Source: an uncultured Megamonas sp.
GTDB lineage: Bacteria > Bacillota > Negativicutes > Selenomonadales > Selenomonadaceae
Reading direction: 5' to 3'
Assembly (NCBI GenBank): GCA_900554895.1
Contig: USIX01000127.1
Coordinates: 1-6,446, forward strand
DNA length: 6,446 nt
Shown here: piece by piece, positions 1-6,239 of the stretch
Position numbering within the stretch: position 1 is the first letter of the stretch
Layout: the number at the start of each line of letters is the position of its first letter
Translations under genes and position numbers: made by a program
Notes under the pieces: model-generated
Told to the model about the DNA's origin: nothing
The model's database searches: none
Seen by the model: the letters and a program-made list of their open reading frames with translations, nothing else

Positions 1-2
1 AA

Positions 3-188
3 AATTTTGTTCATGCCGAATATAGAAAGGCACGAGCCAAATTCCAAGTGTTTCGCGCCATTTTACCGACTGGATTTATAGAAAAGTTACGAAGATTTGC
101 CCAGTGCAGCGATAGCGAAACGTTAAAAGGTTTTTTTATGATAGCTCTTACGATTTATCGTTTAGAGATATCTTATACCTTTAGGTGA
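3..188 (+). CDS. Partial open frame entering from the left edge (repeat-encoded C-terminus), unknown
   Basis: An open frame without a visible start runs in from the left edge and ends at TGA 186-188, about 61 codons. I do not recognise a function. From codon 9 the translation begins KARAKFQVFRAILPTGF and continues through EKLRRFAQCSDSETLKGFF, then switches to a short unrelated tail ending in YTFR. The same peptide, apart from one Ile/Val change, is read from the inverted copy at the right edge. The frame coincides with the repeat at 26-245. There is no signal peptide, membrane segment or known motif in the visible part. It may be the 3' end of a real gene whose C-terminus comes from the repeat, or a frame that is open by chance. 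The synonymous character of the differences between copies favours some coding history, but the sample is small. Confidence 0.3.
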   Translation, partial: NFVHAEYRKARAKFQVFRAILPTGFIEKLRRFAQCSDSETLKGFFMIALTIYRLEISYTFR

Positions 189-245
189 TTTTTAGTTCGT
201 TTTTCTTTTGACCTTTCAAAAGAAAAATGAACGATAAATAGAAAT
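26..245 (+). repeat. Left copy of a long inverted repeat flanking the leu-araC module
   Basis: Two blocks match the reverse complement of 6240-6408. Block 1 (26-137) has 5 differences in 112 positions, and block 2 (195-245) has 1 difference in 51. Between them this copy carries an extra segment (about 138-194) that the right copy replaces with a few bases. Block 2 contains a strong hairpin: arms 195-211 and 216-232, loop CCTT, 17 paired positions with one G:T wobble. No T-run follows it, so it is not a standard terminator. No terminal inverted repeats or target-site duplications are evident. It is a dispersed intergenic or gene-end repeat of unknown type. Confidence 0.9.
140..172 (+). repeat. 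Hairpin inside the segment unique to the left repeat copy
   Basis: GATAGCTCT (140-148) faces AGAGATATC (164-172) with one mismatch. Inside, ACGAT (150-154) faces ATCGT (157-161). This foldable unit lies wholly in the segment that the right copy lacks. It could be a small inserted element or part of an ancestral repeat deleted on the right. No function can be assigned. Confidence 0.5.
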
Positions 246-267
246 TGTAAATTTGTATACTAAATGC

Positions 268-296
268 TTGCAAAAAATTATTCGATATGGTAAGGT
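268..296 (+). promoter_or_regulatory. Probable promoter of the leu operon
   Basis: TTGCAA (268-273) and TAAGGT (291-296) are 17 bases apart, which would start transcription near 303, just ahead of the T-box stem I. The -10 match is weak (3 of 6). A better -10, TATACT at 256-261, lacks a convincing -35. A promoter is required in this stretch because the leader begins shortly after it, but the exact boxes are uncertain. Confidence 0.35.
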
Positions 297-321
297 ATTA
301 ATCAACGACTTGAATATAAAA

Positions 322-570
322 AATACGACGAAGAGGACCAGTAGGAATTTTGGACTTTACAGAGAGCTGTTGATTGGTGCAAAACAGTAGGGATTATTTT
401 CTGAACTCACCTCGGAGTAGCCAACTGAAAGCATTCGCAAGTAGGATAGGCCGGAGCCTTACCGTTATAAAGGATACGAGTGCATGTGATTATTTCGGCT
501 ATTCACATGAATAAGAGTGGTAACGCGTAAGTAGAAGCTTTCGTCTCTAAATGAGATGAAAGCTTTTTTT
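322..570 (+). promoter_or_regulatory. T-box riboswitch, leucine-specific (specifier CUC), upstream of leuA
   Basis: A T-box is an mRNA leader that reads tRNA charging. Visible parts in order are: lower stem I (GAGG 333-336 with CCTC 410-413); the AGTA loop-E strand (340-343); the AGAGAG bulge (361-366); the distal stem-loop CTGTT/AACAG (367-371, 383-387) with its TTGGTGCAA loop; and the specifier context GAA-CTC-ACC, with CTC at 406-408 coding for Leu. Stem III is CATGTGA/TCACATG (483-489, 503-509). The T-box core is AAGAGTGGTAACGCG (513-527), where TGGT (518-521) can pair with the ACCA end of tRNA-Leu (discriminator A). AGAG (514-517) pairs with CTCT (545-548) in the antiterminator, using bases of the terminator's left arm, so the two folds exclude each other. 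It sits directly before leuA, so leucine starvation should switch the operon on. Confidence 0.93.
535..570 (+). terminator. T-box regulated intrinsic terminator (leu leader)
   Basis: A 13-pair stem (535-547 with 553-565, one G:T wobble) with a five-base loop TAAAT runs into seven Ts (564-570). It is the off-state structure of the T-box, and its left arm overlaps the antiterminator strand at 545-548. Confidence 0.93.
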
Positions 571-602
571 ATTTATAAAACAGTAAATGGAGGAATACAT
601 CA

Positions 603-2267
603 ATGATGAACGTGAATAAATACACTAAAGGTTATTTTATGCCACCTGTTATAGATATGAGCTGGGCACAAAAAGAATATCCCGATAAAGCTCCGATTTG
701 GTGCAGTGTAGACCTTCGCGACGGTAATCAGGCACTCATTATTCCGATGAGCCTTGATGAAAAAATAGAATTTTACAAGCATTTGGTAGCTATCGGCTTT
801 AAAGAAATCGAAGTCGGTTTCCCGGCAGCTTCCGAAACTGAATACGAATTTTTGCGCACACTGGTGGAAAAGAATTTAATTCCTGATGATGTAACGGTAC
901 AGGTGCTGACACAGGCGCGTGAACATATCATAAAAAGAACGTTTGAAGCCCTGGACGGTGTAAAAAATGCGATTGTACACGTATATAACTCTACTTCCGT
1001 AGCACAGCGTCAGCAGGTATTCAGAAAATCCAAAGATGAAATCAAAAAAATCGCAGTTGACGGTGCCATTATGTTAAAAGAGCTTACAGAACAGGCCAAA
1101 GCCAATTATCGATTTGAATACTCACCTGAAAGTTTCACCGGAACTGAGCCTGAATACGCTCTTGAAGTCTGCAATGCCGTACTCGATATCTGGAAACCGC
1201 AGCCTGACAGAAAAGCAATCATTAATCTGCCGGCAACAGTTCAGATGTCCATGCCGCATGTATATGCTTCACAGGTGGCGTATATTTCGCAAAATCTTAA
1301 ATACCGTGACAATGTTGTCTTATCACTTCATCCGCATAACGACAGAGGTACCGGCGTAGCCGACTCTGAAATGGGCCTTTTAGCCGGAGCTGACCGCATA
1401 GAAGGAACTCTGTTCGGCAACGGCGAACGTACCGGCAATGTCGATATCATAACGGTTGCCATGAATATGTTTGCACTAGGTGTCGACCCTAAACTGGATT
1501 TTTCCAATATGACGCAGCTCATCGATATGTATGAAAAAGTAACCCGCATGCACGTTTACGACCGTCAGCCGTATTCCGGCAAACTCGTATTTGCAGCTTT
1601 CTCCGGTTCACATCAGGATGCTATCGCCAAAGGCATGAAATGGCGTGAAGAAAAAAATGAACCGCACTGGACCGTGCCGTATCTTTTAATTGACCCTGAA
1701 GATGTTGGACGTCATTATGATGCTGACGTTATCCGCATCAACAGCCAATCCGGTAAAGGCGGCGTCGCTTATGTAATGGAACAGAATTACGGTCTTGACA
1801 TGCCGAAAAAAATGCGTGAAGACTTCGGCTACTGCGTAAAAAGCGTTTCCGACCATAAACACAAGGAACTCATGCCGGATGAAATTTATCAGATTTTCCA
1901 AGATACGTATGTAAATGTGGAAGAACCGTATAAACTGATTGATTTCTCGCTTGCCAAACAATCGGACGGTTCAATGAAAGGTCAAATTCATATCAGCGTA
2001 CACGGCGAAGATATGGTTATAGAAGGTGCCGGAAACGGCCGTTTGGATGCCGTAAGCAATGCACTGCAGCAGAATTTCGGCATTAAATACACAGATTTAA
2101 TCTACAGCGAACATGCAATGGAAATAGGTGCTACTTCCCGCGCCATGAGTTATATCGGCATTACCGGTGAAGACGGCCATATCTCATGGGGCGCCGGCAT
2201 GGATACGGATATCATTACATCTTCCGTTAAAGCACTTATCAGCGCCATCAACCGCATGGAACATTAA
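603..2267 (+). CDS. leuA: 2-isopropylmalate synthase (long, type 2 LeuA)
   Basis: It condenses acetyl-CoA with 2-oxoisovalerate to 2-isopropylmalate, the committed cytoplasmic step of leucine synthesis. The 554 residues fit the longer LeuA form rather than the roughly 510-520 residue type. The TIM-barrel catalytic domain shows LRDGNQ (38-43, catalytic Arg and metal-binding Asp), the metal-ligand HPHND (243-247) and GNGERTGN (272-279). FSGSHQDAI (333-341) and GKGG (384-387) mark the linker region. A C-terminal LeuA regulatory domain (about 435-554), with GNGRLDAVSNAL at 477-488, is expected to give leucine feedback inhibition. The start at 603 is chosen because GGAGG (589-593) lies nine bases upstream; the next codon is also ATG. 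It is the first gene after the leucine T-box and leads leuCDB. Nothing appears truncated. Confidence 0.96.
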   Translation: MMNVNKYTKGYFMPPVIDMSWAQKEYPDKAPIWCSVDLRDGNQALIIPMSLDEKIEFYKHLVAIGFKEIEVGFPAASETEYEFLRTLVEKNLIPDDVTVQVLTQAREHIIKRTFEALDGVKNAIVHVYNSTSVAQRQQVFRKSKDEIKKIAVDGAIMLKELTEQAKANYRFEYSPESFTGTEPEYALEVCNAVLDIWKPQPDRKAIINLPATVQMSMPHVYASQVAYISQNLKYRDNVVLSLHPHNDRGTGVADSEMGLLAGADRIEGTLFGNGERTGNVDIITVAMNMFALGVDPKLDFSNMTQLIDMYEKVTRMHVYDRQPYSGKLVFAAFSGSHQDAIAKGMKWREEKNEPHWTVPYLLIDPEDVGRHYDADVIRINSQSGKGGVAYVMEQNYGLDMPKKMREDFGYCVKSVSDHKHKELMPDEIYQIFQDTYVNVEEPYKLIDFSLAKQSDGSMKGQIHISVHGEDMVIEGAGNGRLDAVSNALQQNFGIKYTDLIYSEHAMEIGATSRAMSYIGITGEDGHISWGAGMDTDIITSSVKALISAINRMEH

Positions 2268-2305
2268 GATAATAAAAAACATCTTTTATTGAATAAAAAT
2301 AATTT

Positions 2306-2311
2306 GGAGGG
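2306..2311 (+). promoter_or_regulatory. Ribosome binding site that fixes the leuC start
   Basis: GGAGGG lies seven bases before ATG 2319. The frame is open upstream to a TTG at 2289, but that codon would place the ribosome binding site inside the gene, so ATG 2319 is the start. Confidence 0.85.
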
Positions 2312-2318
2312 ATATTCC

Positions 2319-3581
2319 ATGGGAATGACAATGACAGAAAAAATTCTGGCAAAACATGCCGGAGTTTCTCAGGTTACACCGGGACAGCTCATTACCTGCG
2401 ACCTTGACATGGTGCTGGCAAATGACGTAACGGCTCCGCCTGCCATCAAAGAATTTGAAAAAATCGGTAAACCCGTATTCGATAATACGAAAATCGCACT
2501 CGTACCGGACCACTTTACACCGAATAAAGATATAAAATCAGCCGGTCTTTCTAAAATCGTTCGTGATTTCGCTCACAAACACAATATTGTAAACTATTTT
2601 GAAGTAGGCCGTGTCGGCATTGAGCATGTTATCCTGCCGGAAAAAGGCATCGTAGCTCCTGGTATGCTCACTATCGGCGCTGATTCTCACACCTGCACAT
2701 ACGGTGCACTCGGCGGTTTTTCCACTGGCGTTGGCTCCACTGACCTCGGTGTGGCACTCGCTACAGGTCAGGCATGGTTCAAAGTTCCGGAAAGCATAAA
2801 AGTAAACATTACCGGCAAAAAACCTGCTAATATCTGCGGCAAAGACGTAATGCTCACTTTAATCGGCATGATTGGCGTGGACGGCGCACTTTACAAAGCA
2901 CTGGAATTTGCAGGCGACGGCATAAAAGAACTTTCCATGACAGACCGCCTTACCATCGCCAATATGGCTATTGAAGCTGGTGCTAAAAACGGCATATTCC
3001 CAGTTGATGAAAAAACGCTTGAATATGTAAAAGACCGCGTAACAAAACCGTATGAAATCGTAACCGCCGACGATGATGCAGCATACTGCCAGACAGTAGA
3101 AATCAATCTTTCCGAATTAAAACCGGTTGTAGCATTCCCGCATCTGCCGGAAAATACCCATACAGTTGAATCTATAAAAGAACCAATCACTATAGACCAG
3201 GTTGTCATCGGTTCCTGCACGAACGGCAGACTGGAAGATTTGGCAATTGCCGCTTCCATCTTAAAAGGACATAAAGTCCATCCGCATGTGCGCTGCATTA
3301 TTATTCCGGGCAGCCAGCAGGTATATCTTGATGCAATTCATGCCGGTTATGTCGACATATTTATTGAAGCCGGAGCAGCCGTGAGCACACCGACCTGCGG
3401 ACCTTGCCTCGGTGCTCATATGGGTATCATGACGGCTGGTGAACGCTGCGTTTCCACTACAAACCGAAATTTCCGCGGCCGTATGGGACATGTTGACAGC
3501 GAAGTTTATCTGGCAGGCCCGTTCGTTGCGGCAGCCAGTGCAATTTTAGGCAGAATAGCCGCTCCTGAGGAGGTTAAATAA
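2319..3581 (+). CDS. leuC: 3-isopropylmalate dehydratase large subunit
   Basis: This is the iron-sulfur subunit of isopropylmalate isomerase, which with LeuD converts 2-isopropylmalate to 3-isopropylmalate through dehydration and rehydration. The 420 residues match the shorter LeuC/homoaconitase-like branch of the aconitase superfamily, not the roughly 466-residue enterobacterial form. Aconitase motifs are intact: [20 protein letters not shown] (121-140), [12 protein letters not shown] (297-308) and [15 protein letters not shown] (356-370). Cys300, Cys360 and Cys363 are the expected [4Fe-4S] ligands. By sequence alone it could be a related hydro-lyase such as homoaconitase, but its position between leuA and leuD/leuB behind a leucine T-box settles the role. 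It begins 51 bases after leuA. Its last codons contain the leuD ribosome binding site, and one base separates the two genes. Confidence 0.95.
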   Translation: MGMTMTEKILAKHAGVSQVTPGQLITCDLDMVLANDVTAPPAIKEFEKIGKPVFDNTKIALVPDHFTPNKDIKSAGLSKIVRDFAHKHNIVNYFEVGRVGIEHVILPEKGIVAPGMLTIGADSHTCTYGALGGFSTGVGSTDLGVALATGQAWFKVPESIKVNITGKKPANICGKDVMLTLIGMIGVDGALYKALEFAGDGIKELSMTDRLTIANMAIEAGAKNGIFPVDEKTLEYVKDRVTKPYEIVTADDDAAYCQTVEINLSELKPVVAFPHLPENTHTVESIKEPITIDQVVIGSCTNGRLEDLAIAASILKGHKVHPHVRCIIIPGSQQVYLDAIHAGYVDIFIEAGAAVSTPTCGPCLGAHMGIMTAGERCVSTTNRNFRGRMGHVDSEVYLAGPFVAAASAILGRIAAPEEVK

Positions 3582-3582
3582 C

Positions 3583-4077
3583 ATGGCAGAAAAATTAGAA
3601 GGAAAAGTTTGGCGCTACGGCGATAATATTGATACGGACGTAATCATTCCGGCCCGTTATCTGAACTCATTCGACCCGAAAGAGCTCGCCTCCCACTGCA
3701 TGGTGGACATTGATGAAACCTTCGCTTCCAACGTACAGGCAGGCGATATCATGGTCGGCGGAAAAAACTTCGGCTGCGGCTCTTCCCGCGAACATGCGCC
3801 TGTTGCTATTAAAGCCAGCGGTATTACCGTTGTAATCGCTGCAAGTTTCGCCCGTATTTTTTACAGAAACAGTATCAATACCGGTCTTCCTCTTCTGGAA
3901 ATAGGCGATGATGTAGAAAAAATTCATGCTGGAGACAAACTGCGTGTTGACCTCTCCACCGGCACTATTGAAAACCTGACGACAGGCGATATCTTCCATG
4001 CTGTTCCATTGCCTGGCTTCGTTCAGGAAATTGCTGAAACAGGCGGGCTTATAAACTATATTAAACAGAAAGGTTAA
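3583..4077 (+). CDS. leuD: 3-isopropylmalate dehydratase small subunit
   Basis: This is the swivel-domain subunit that completes the active site of isopropylmalate isomerase with LeuC. The 164 residues are typical of the short LeuD form that accompanies short LeuC. Conserved stretches are [14 protein letters not shown] (14-27), [12 protein letters not shown] (62-73, substrate-binding loop with the GSSRE signature) and [16 protein letters not shown] (88-103). The start is supported by GAGGAGG at 3567-3573, nine bases upstream and inside the end of leuC; only one base lies between the leuC stop and this ATG. This arrangement suggests coupled translation and balanced subunit amounts. No anomaly is seen. 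Confidence 0.96.
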   Translation: MAEKLEGKVWRYGDNIDTDVIIPARYLNSFDPKELASHCMVDIDETFASNVQAGDIMVGGKNFGCGSSREHAPVAIKASGITVVIAASFARIFYRNSINTGLPLLEIGDDVEKIHAGDKLRVDLSTGTIENLTTGDIFHAVPLPGFVQEIAETGGLINYIKQKG

Positions 4078-4082
4078 TTCGC

Positions 4083-5153
4083 ATGAGCAGAAAAATCGTT
4101 GTTATTCCCGGCGACGGTATCGGCGGTGAAATTACCGACAGCGCTGTAGCCGTATTAAAAAAAGTATCGCAAAAATACAATCTTGATTTAGAGTTTGAAA
4201 CACACCCGGCAGGCGGCACTGCCTATGATTTATGCGGCACGCCTCTACCTGACGAAACATTAAATGCCGCTAAAGCCGCCGATGCTGTACTGTTCGGCGC
4301 AGTGGGCGGTCCGAAATGGGATAATGTAGACCCGGCGCTTCGCCCGGAAAAAGCCGTCTTAGGTCTCAGAAAAGGTCTCGGTCTGTATGCCAATCTTCGC
4401 CCGGTCAAAGTTGCCGATGCCCTCGTTGAATATTCACCGCTTAAAGAAAATATCGTCAAAGGCACTGATATTTTAATCGTACGCGAATTAATCGGCGGTA
4501 TCTATTTCGGCGATAAATGTGAAAGTGAAATCCATAACGGTGCAGAACGTGCTTGGGATTTGGAAAATTATTCCGTACCGGAAGTTGAACGCATTGTCGA
4601 ATTTGCCATGGAAGCTGCCAAAAAGCGCAAAGGCAAAGTAACGTCCGTAGATAAATCCAATGTTCTTGCCACCTCCAGACTTTGGCGGCGCACTGCGGCA
4701 AAAGTTGCCGAAAAATATCCTGACGTTATACTCGACAATCTCTATGTTGACAACTGCGCTATGCAGCTTGCCATCAATCCCACTCAGTTCGATGTCATTG
4801 TAACAGGCAATCTCTTCGGCGATATTTTAAGCGATGAAGCAGCCGTTCTGAGCGGCTCCATCGGCATGTTGCCGTCAGCCAGCATCGGACTTTCTACCAG
4901 TCTTTACGAACCGATTCACGGCAGCGCGCCGGATATTGCCGGTAAAGGTATTGCCAACCCTCTTGCCACTATTTTGTCTGCTGCAATGCTGTTGCGCTAC
5001 TCATTAAATGAAGATGCAGCGGCTAGCGATATTGAACAAGCTGTAGAAAAAGCATTGGCACAGGGTTATCGTACACCCGACTTATATAAAGAAGGCTTCA
5101 AAAAAGCTGATACTGAAACTATGACAACAGCCGTTTTAAATAATATACAATAA
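4083..5153 (+). CDS. leuB: 3-isopropylmalate dehydrogenase
   Basis: It oxidises and decarboxylates 3-isopropylmalate with NAD+ to 2-oxoisocaproate, the direct precursor of leucine. The 356 residues have family-normal length. Motifs are IPGDGIGGEI (8-17), GAVGGPKWD (72-80), the substrate arginines in LRKGLGLYANLRP (95-107) and RELIGGIYFG (134-143), SVDKSNVL (188-195) with the catalytic Lys191, YVDN (221-224) and GDILSDEAA (246-254) with metal-binding aspartates, and the nucleotide-binding HGSAPDIAGKGIANP (279-293). The third residue after RE is Ile where many family members have Thr; this is probably a natural variant. AGAAAGG at 4067-4073 lies nine bases before the ATG, and leuD ends five bases upstream. 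It is the last gene of the operon; a transaminase outside the window must finish leucine. Confidence 0.96.
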   Translation: MSRKIVVIPGDGIGGEITDSAVAVLKKVSQKYNLDLEFETHPAGGTAYDLCGTPLPDETLNAAKAADAVLFGAVGGPKWDNVDPALRPEKAVLGLRKGLGLYANLRPVKVADALVEYSPLKENIVKGTDILIVRELIGGIYFGDKCESEIHNGAERAWDLENYSVPEVERIVEFAMEAAKKRKGKVTSVDKSNVLATSRLWRRTAAKVAEKYPDVILDNLYVDNCAMQLAINPTQFDVIVTGNLFGDILSDEAAVLSGSIGMLPSASIGLSTSLYEPIHGSAPDIAGKGIANPLATILSAAMLLRYSLNEDAAASDIEQAVEKALAQGYRTPDLYKEGFKKADTETMTTAVLNNIQ

Positions 5154-5160
5154 TTCTCAA

Positions 5161-5194
5161 ATAGATAAAATCTATATTAATATCGATTTTATTT
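5161..5194 (+). repeat. Overlapping AT-rich inverted repeats after leuB
   Basis: ATAGAT-AAA-ATCTAT (5161-5175) is a perfect 6-3-6 palindrome. Overlapping it, ATAAAATC (5165-5172) pairs with GATTTTAT (5185-5192), and the enclosed ATATTAATAT is itself palindromic. The two folds share bases and cannot form together. No T-run follows, so it is not a terminator. It ends ten bases before a consensus -35 box, where an operator could sit. Confidence 0.55.
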
Positions 5195-5203
5195 ATAAAG
5201 TTG

Positions 5204-5232
5204 TTGACAAATATTATAAAATTTACTATAAT
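5204..5232 (+). promoter_or_regulatory. Perfect-consensus vegetative promoter with no gene after it
   Basis: TTGACA (5204-5209), a 17-base spacer and TATAAT (5227-5232) match the housekeeping sigma consensus at all twelve positions. The expected start is near G5239. The nearest same-strand sequence is a terminator about 30 bases further on, then the convergent araC gene, so it drives no protein gene in this window. Confidence 0.8.
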
Positions 5233-5238
5233 CTGTTT

Positions 5239-5302
5239 GCTAGGACTTATATACATTCTTTACTCACCCCTTAGTTTTAATGCTAAGGGCTTTTCTTTTT
5301 TT
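5239..5302 (+). ncRNA. Candidate small RNA between leuB and araC
   Basis: The consensus promoter at 5204-5232 and the intrinsic terminator at 5268-5302 define a transcript of about 64 nt. I find no start codon with a ribosome binding site inside it, so a leader peptide is unlikely. The 5' part, around 5239-5267, is unpaired and includes TTTACTCAC; the 3' part is the terminator hairpin and U-tail, the usual layout of a short trans-acting RNA. The same terminator would end the leu mRNA, so the RNA would overlap the leu 3' UTR. No known family is recognised and expression is inferred only. Confidence 0.4.
5268..5302 (+). terminator. Intrinsic terminator after leuB
   Basis: CCCTTAG (5268-5274) pairs with CTAAGGG (5283-5289) around an eight-base loop, followed by a T-rich tail (5291-5302). 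It serves the leu operon and any transcript from the promoter at 5204-5232. Confidence 0.88.
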
Positions 5303-5315
5303 ATCAGCAAATAAA

Positions 5316-5340
5316 AAACCGGACATTATTTGTCCGGTTT
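5316..5340. terminator. Bidirectional terminator shared by araC and the leu side
   Basis: AAACCGGACA (5316-5325) pairs with TGTCCGGTTT (5331-5340) around a five-base loop. A T-run follows on both strands: 5341-5348 on plus and the complement of 5313-5318 on minus. It ends araC transcription and backs up the leu terminator. The araC stop codon (5326-5328) lies in the loop. Confidence 0.9.
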
Positions 5341-6174
5341 ATTTTTTTCTATAGCTACCCTTTGCGGATAACGGCGATAATTAAGCGGTGTATCATTATA
5401 AACTTTCCTGAACTGATGGCAAAAAGCCGATATATCGCTGAACCCGCAATACTCGGCAATCTCTGCAATAGATTTATCACTGCTTTCCAATTTGTTAACT
5501 GCTGTTTTTAAGCGGAAATCAAGCAGATATTTTTGCGGCGATACACCGCATTCTTTCATAAACAACCGATATAAATACGTTCTGTCAATTTTCAGATACA
5601 TTGCTATATCATTTATTGATATACCGTTGCCAAAATTTTTATAGATAAAATCTATCGCTCTTTCTACATAAATAGACTTTATATTATCCTTCTTCCATAT
5701 TTTTTTCATTTGCGCAAAAAAATTATACAACTGACTGAGTAATTTATATTCATTATGCTTATTCTTCTCAAACGAAAAAATAAATTTTAAAAGTACATCC
5801 TGCACCACACCGCTCTTATCATAAAACAGTATATTTTCCTTAGAAAAACCGCAACTGCTTAAAATCGTTTCCACTTCATAACCGTCTATGCAAATCCAGC
5901 AATATTCCCACGGATTTTCTTTATCCGCCTGATAAGTCGCAATGACGCCCGGCATTATTAAAAATATAGTATTTTGACTTATCTCGTAACATTTATCATT
6001 AATCCACAAACGCCCTTTTCCTGCTGTAACATAATGTAAAAGATAATGCTGCCTCACAGCCGGCCCAAACTTATGACCGGCACAGCATACTTCCCAACCG
6101 CCGTAATACAGATTGAGTGCATGACCCAAATTGGACGGATTATTAAAATCCACGAAAATTTCTCTTTTCTCCAT
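5326..6174 (-). CDS. AraC-family transcriptional regulator, ligand unknown
   Basis: This is a DNA-binding regulator of 282 residues, a normal length for a cupin-type AraC protein. The N-terminal part (about 25-115, with RQHYLLHYVTAGKGRLWIN and the later IMPG) looks like an AraC-type cupin sensor domain, often for sugars. The C-terminal part (about 170-270) holds two helix-turn-helix units: ISINDIAMYLKIDRTYLYRLF, and the family signature running from KSIAEIAEYCGFSD through FCHQFRKVYNDTPLNYR. There is no signal peptide or membrane segment. The start at 6174 is preferred because AGGG (6181-6184) sits six bases upstream; ATG 6189 in the same frame (287 residues) has only a weak site. The gene converges on leuB and its last codons form the shared terminator. 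The middle of the gene is visibly more AT-rich than the leu genes. Target and effector cannot be told from the sequence. Confidence 0.9.
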   Translation of the reverse strand: MEKREIFVDFNNPSNLGHALNLYYGGWEVCCAGHKFGPAVRQHYLLHYVTAGKGRLWINDKCYEISQNTIFLIMPGVIATYQADKENPWEYCWICIDGYEVETILSSCGFSKENILFYDKSGVVQDVLLKFIFSFEKNKHNEYKLLSQLYNFFAQMKKIWKKDNIKSIYVERAIDFIYKNFGNGISINDIAMYLKIDRTYLYRLFMKECGVSPQKYLLDFRLKTAVNKLESSDKSIAEIAEYCGFSDISAFCHQFRKVYNDTPLNYRRYPQRVAIEKNKPDK

Positions 6175-6180
6175 AAAAAT

Positions 6181-6187
6181 CCCTACC
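6181..6187 (-). promoter_or_regulatory. Ribosome binding site that favours the internal araC start
   Basis: On the minus strand GGTAGGG lies six bases before ATG 6174. It overlaps the upstream in-frame ATG (6187-6189), which has only AAAGCG ahead of it, so the downstream ATG is the better start. Confidence 0.65.
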
Positions 6188-6209
6188 ATATCGCTTTATT
6201 GTACTTCAC

Positions 6210-6218
6210 ATTATAGCA
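6210..6218 (-). promoter_or_regulatory. Extended -10 promoter of araC
   Basis: On the minus strand TGCTATAAT (6218 to 6210) is a perfect extended -10 element (TGnTATAAT). The -35 region is poor (TTTTGC at 17 bases, or TTGCTG at 15), as is usual with extended -10 promoters. Transcription would begin near 6203, leaving a leader of about 29 bases. The promoter lies just inside the right repeat copy, which ends at 6240. Confidence 0.7.
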
Positions 6219-6239
6219 CGAAGCCAAAATCAGCAAAAT

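Noticed and set aside
195..232. Repeat hairpin as an intrinsic terminator for the incoming left-edge frame
   Set aside because: The stem is long, but it is A/T-rich and is not followed by a T-run on the plus strand, so it does not meet the usual pattern. It is kept only as part of the repeat.
322..570. Leucine leader-peptide attenuator in place of a T-box
   Set aside because: There is no short ORF with Leu codons and a ribosome site, while the T-box core, specifier context and distal loop are all present.
2271..2290. Hairpin AATAAAA/TTTTATT between leuA and leuC as an internal terminator
   Set aside because: The stem has only A:T pairs, there is no T-run after it, and it lies within a continuous operon. 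It is probably just AT-rich spacer.
2289..2318. Ten-codon upstream extension of leuC from a TTG codon
   Set aside because: The strong GGAGGG site is at 2306-2311, inside this extension and correctly spaced for ATG 2319. The extra residues are not typical of LeuC.
2891..3298. 135-residue minus-strand open frame within leuC
   Set aside because: It lies opposite a fully conserved leuC, shows no recognisable motif and lacks its own promoter or ribosome site. Other frames opposite leuA, leuD and leuB were dismissed for the same reasons.
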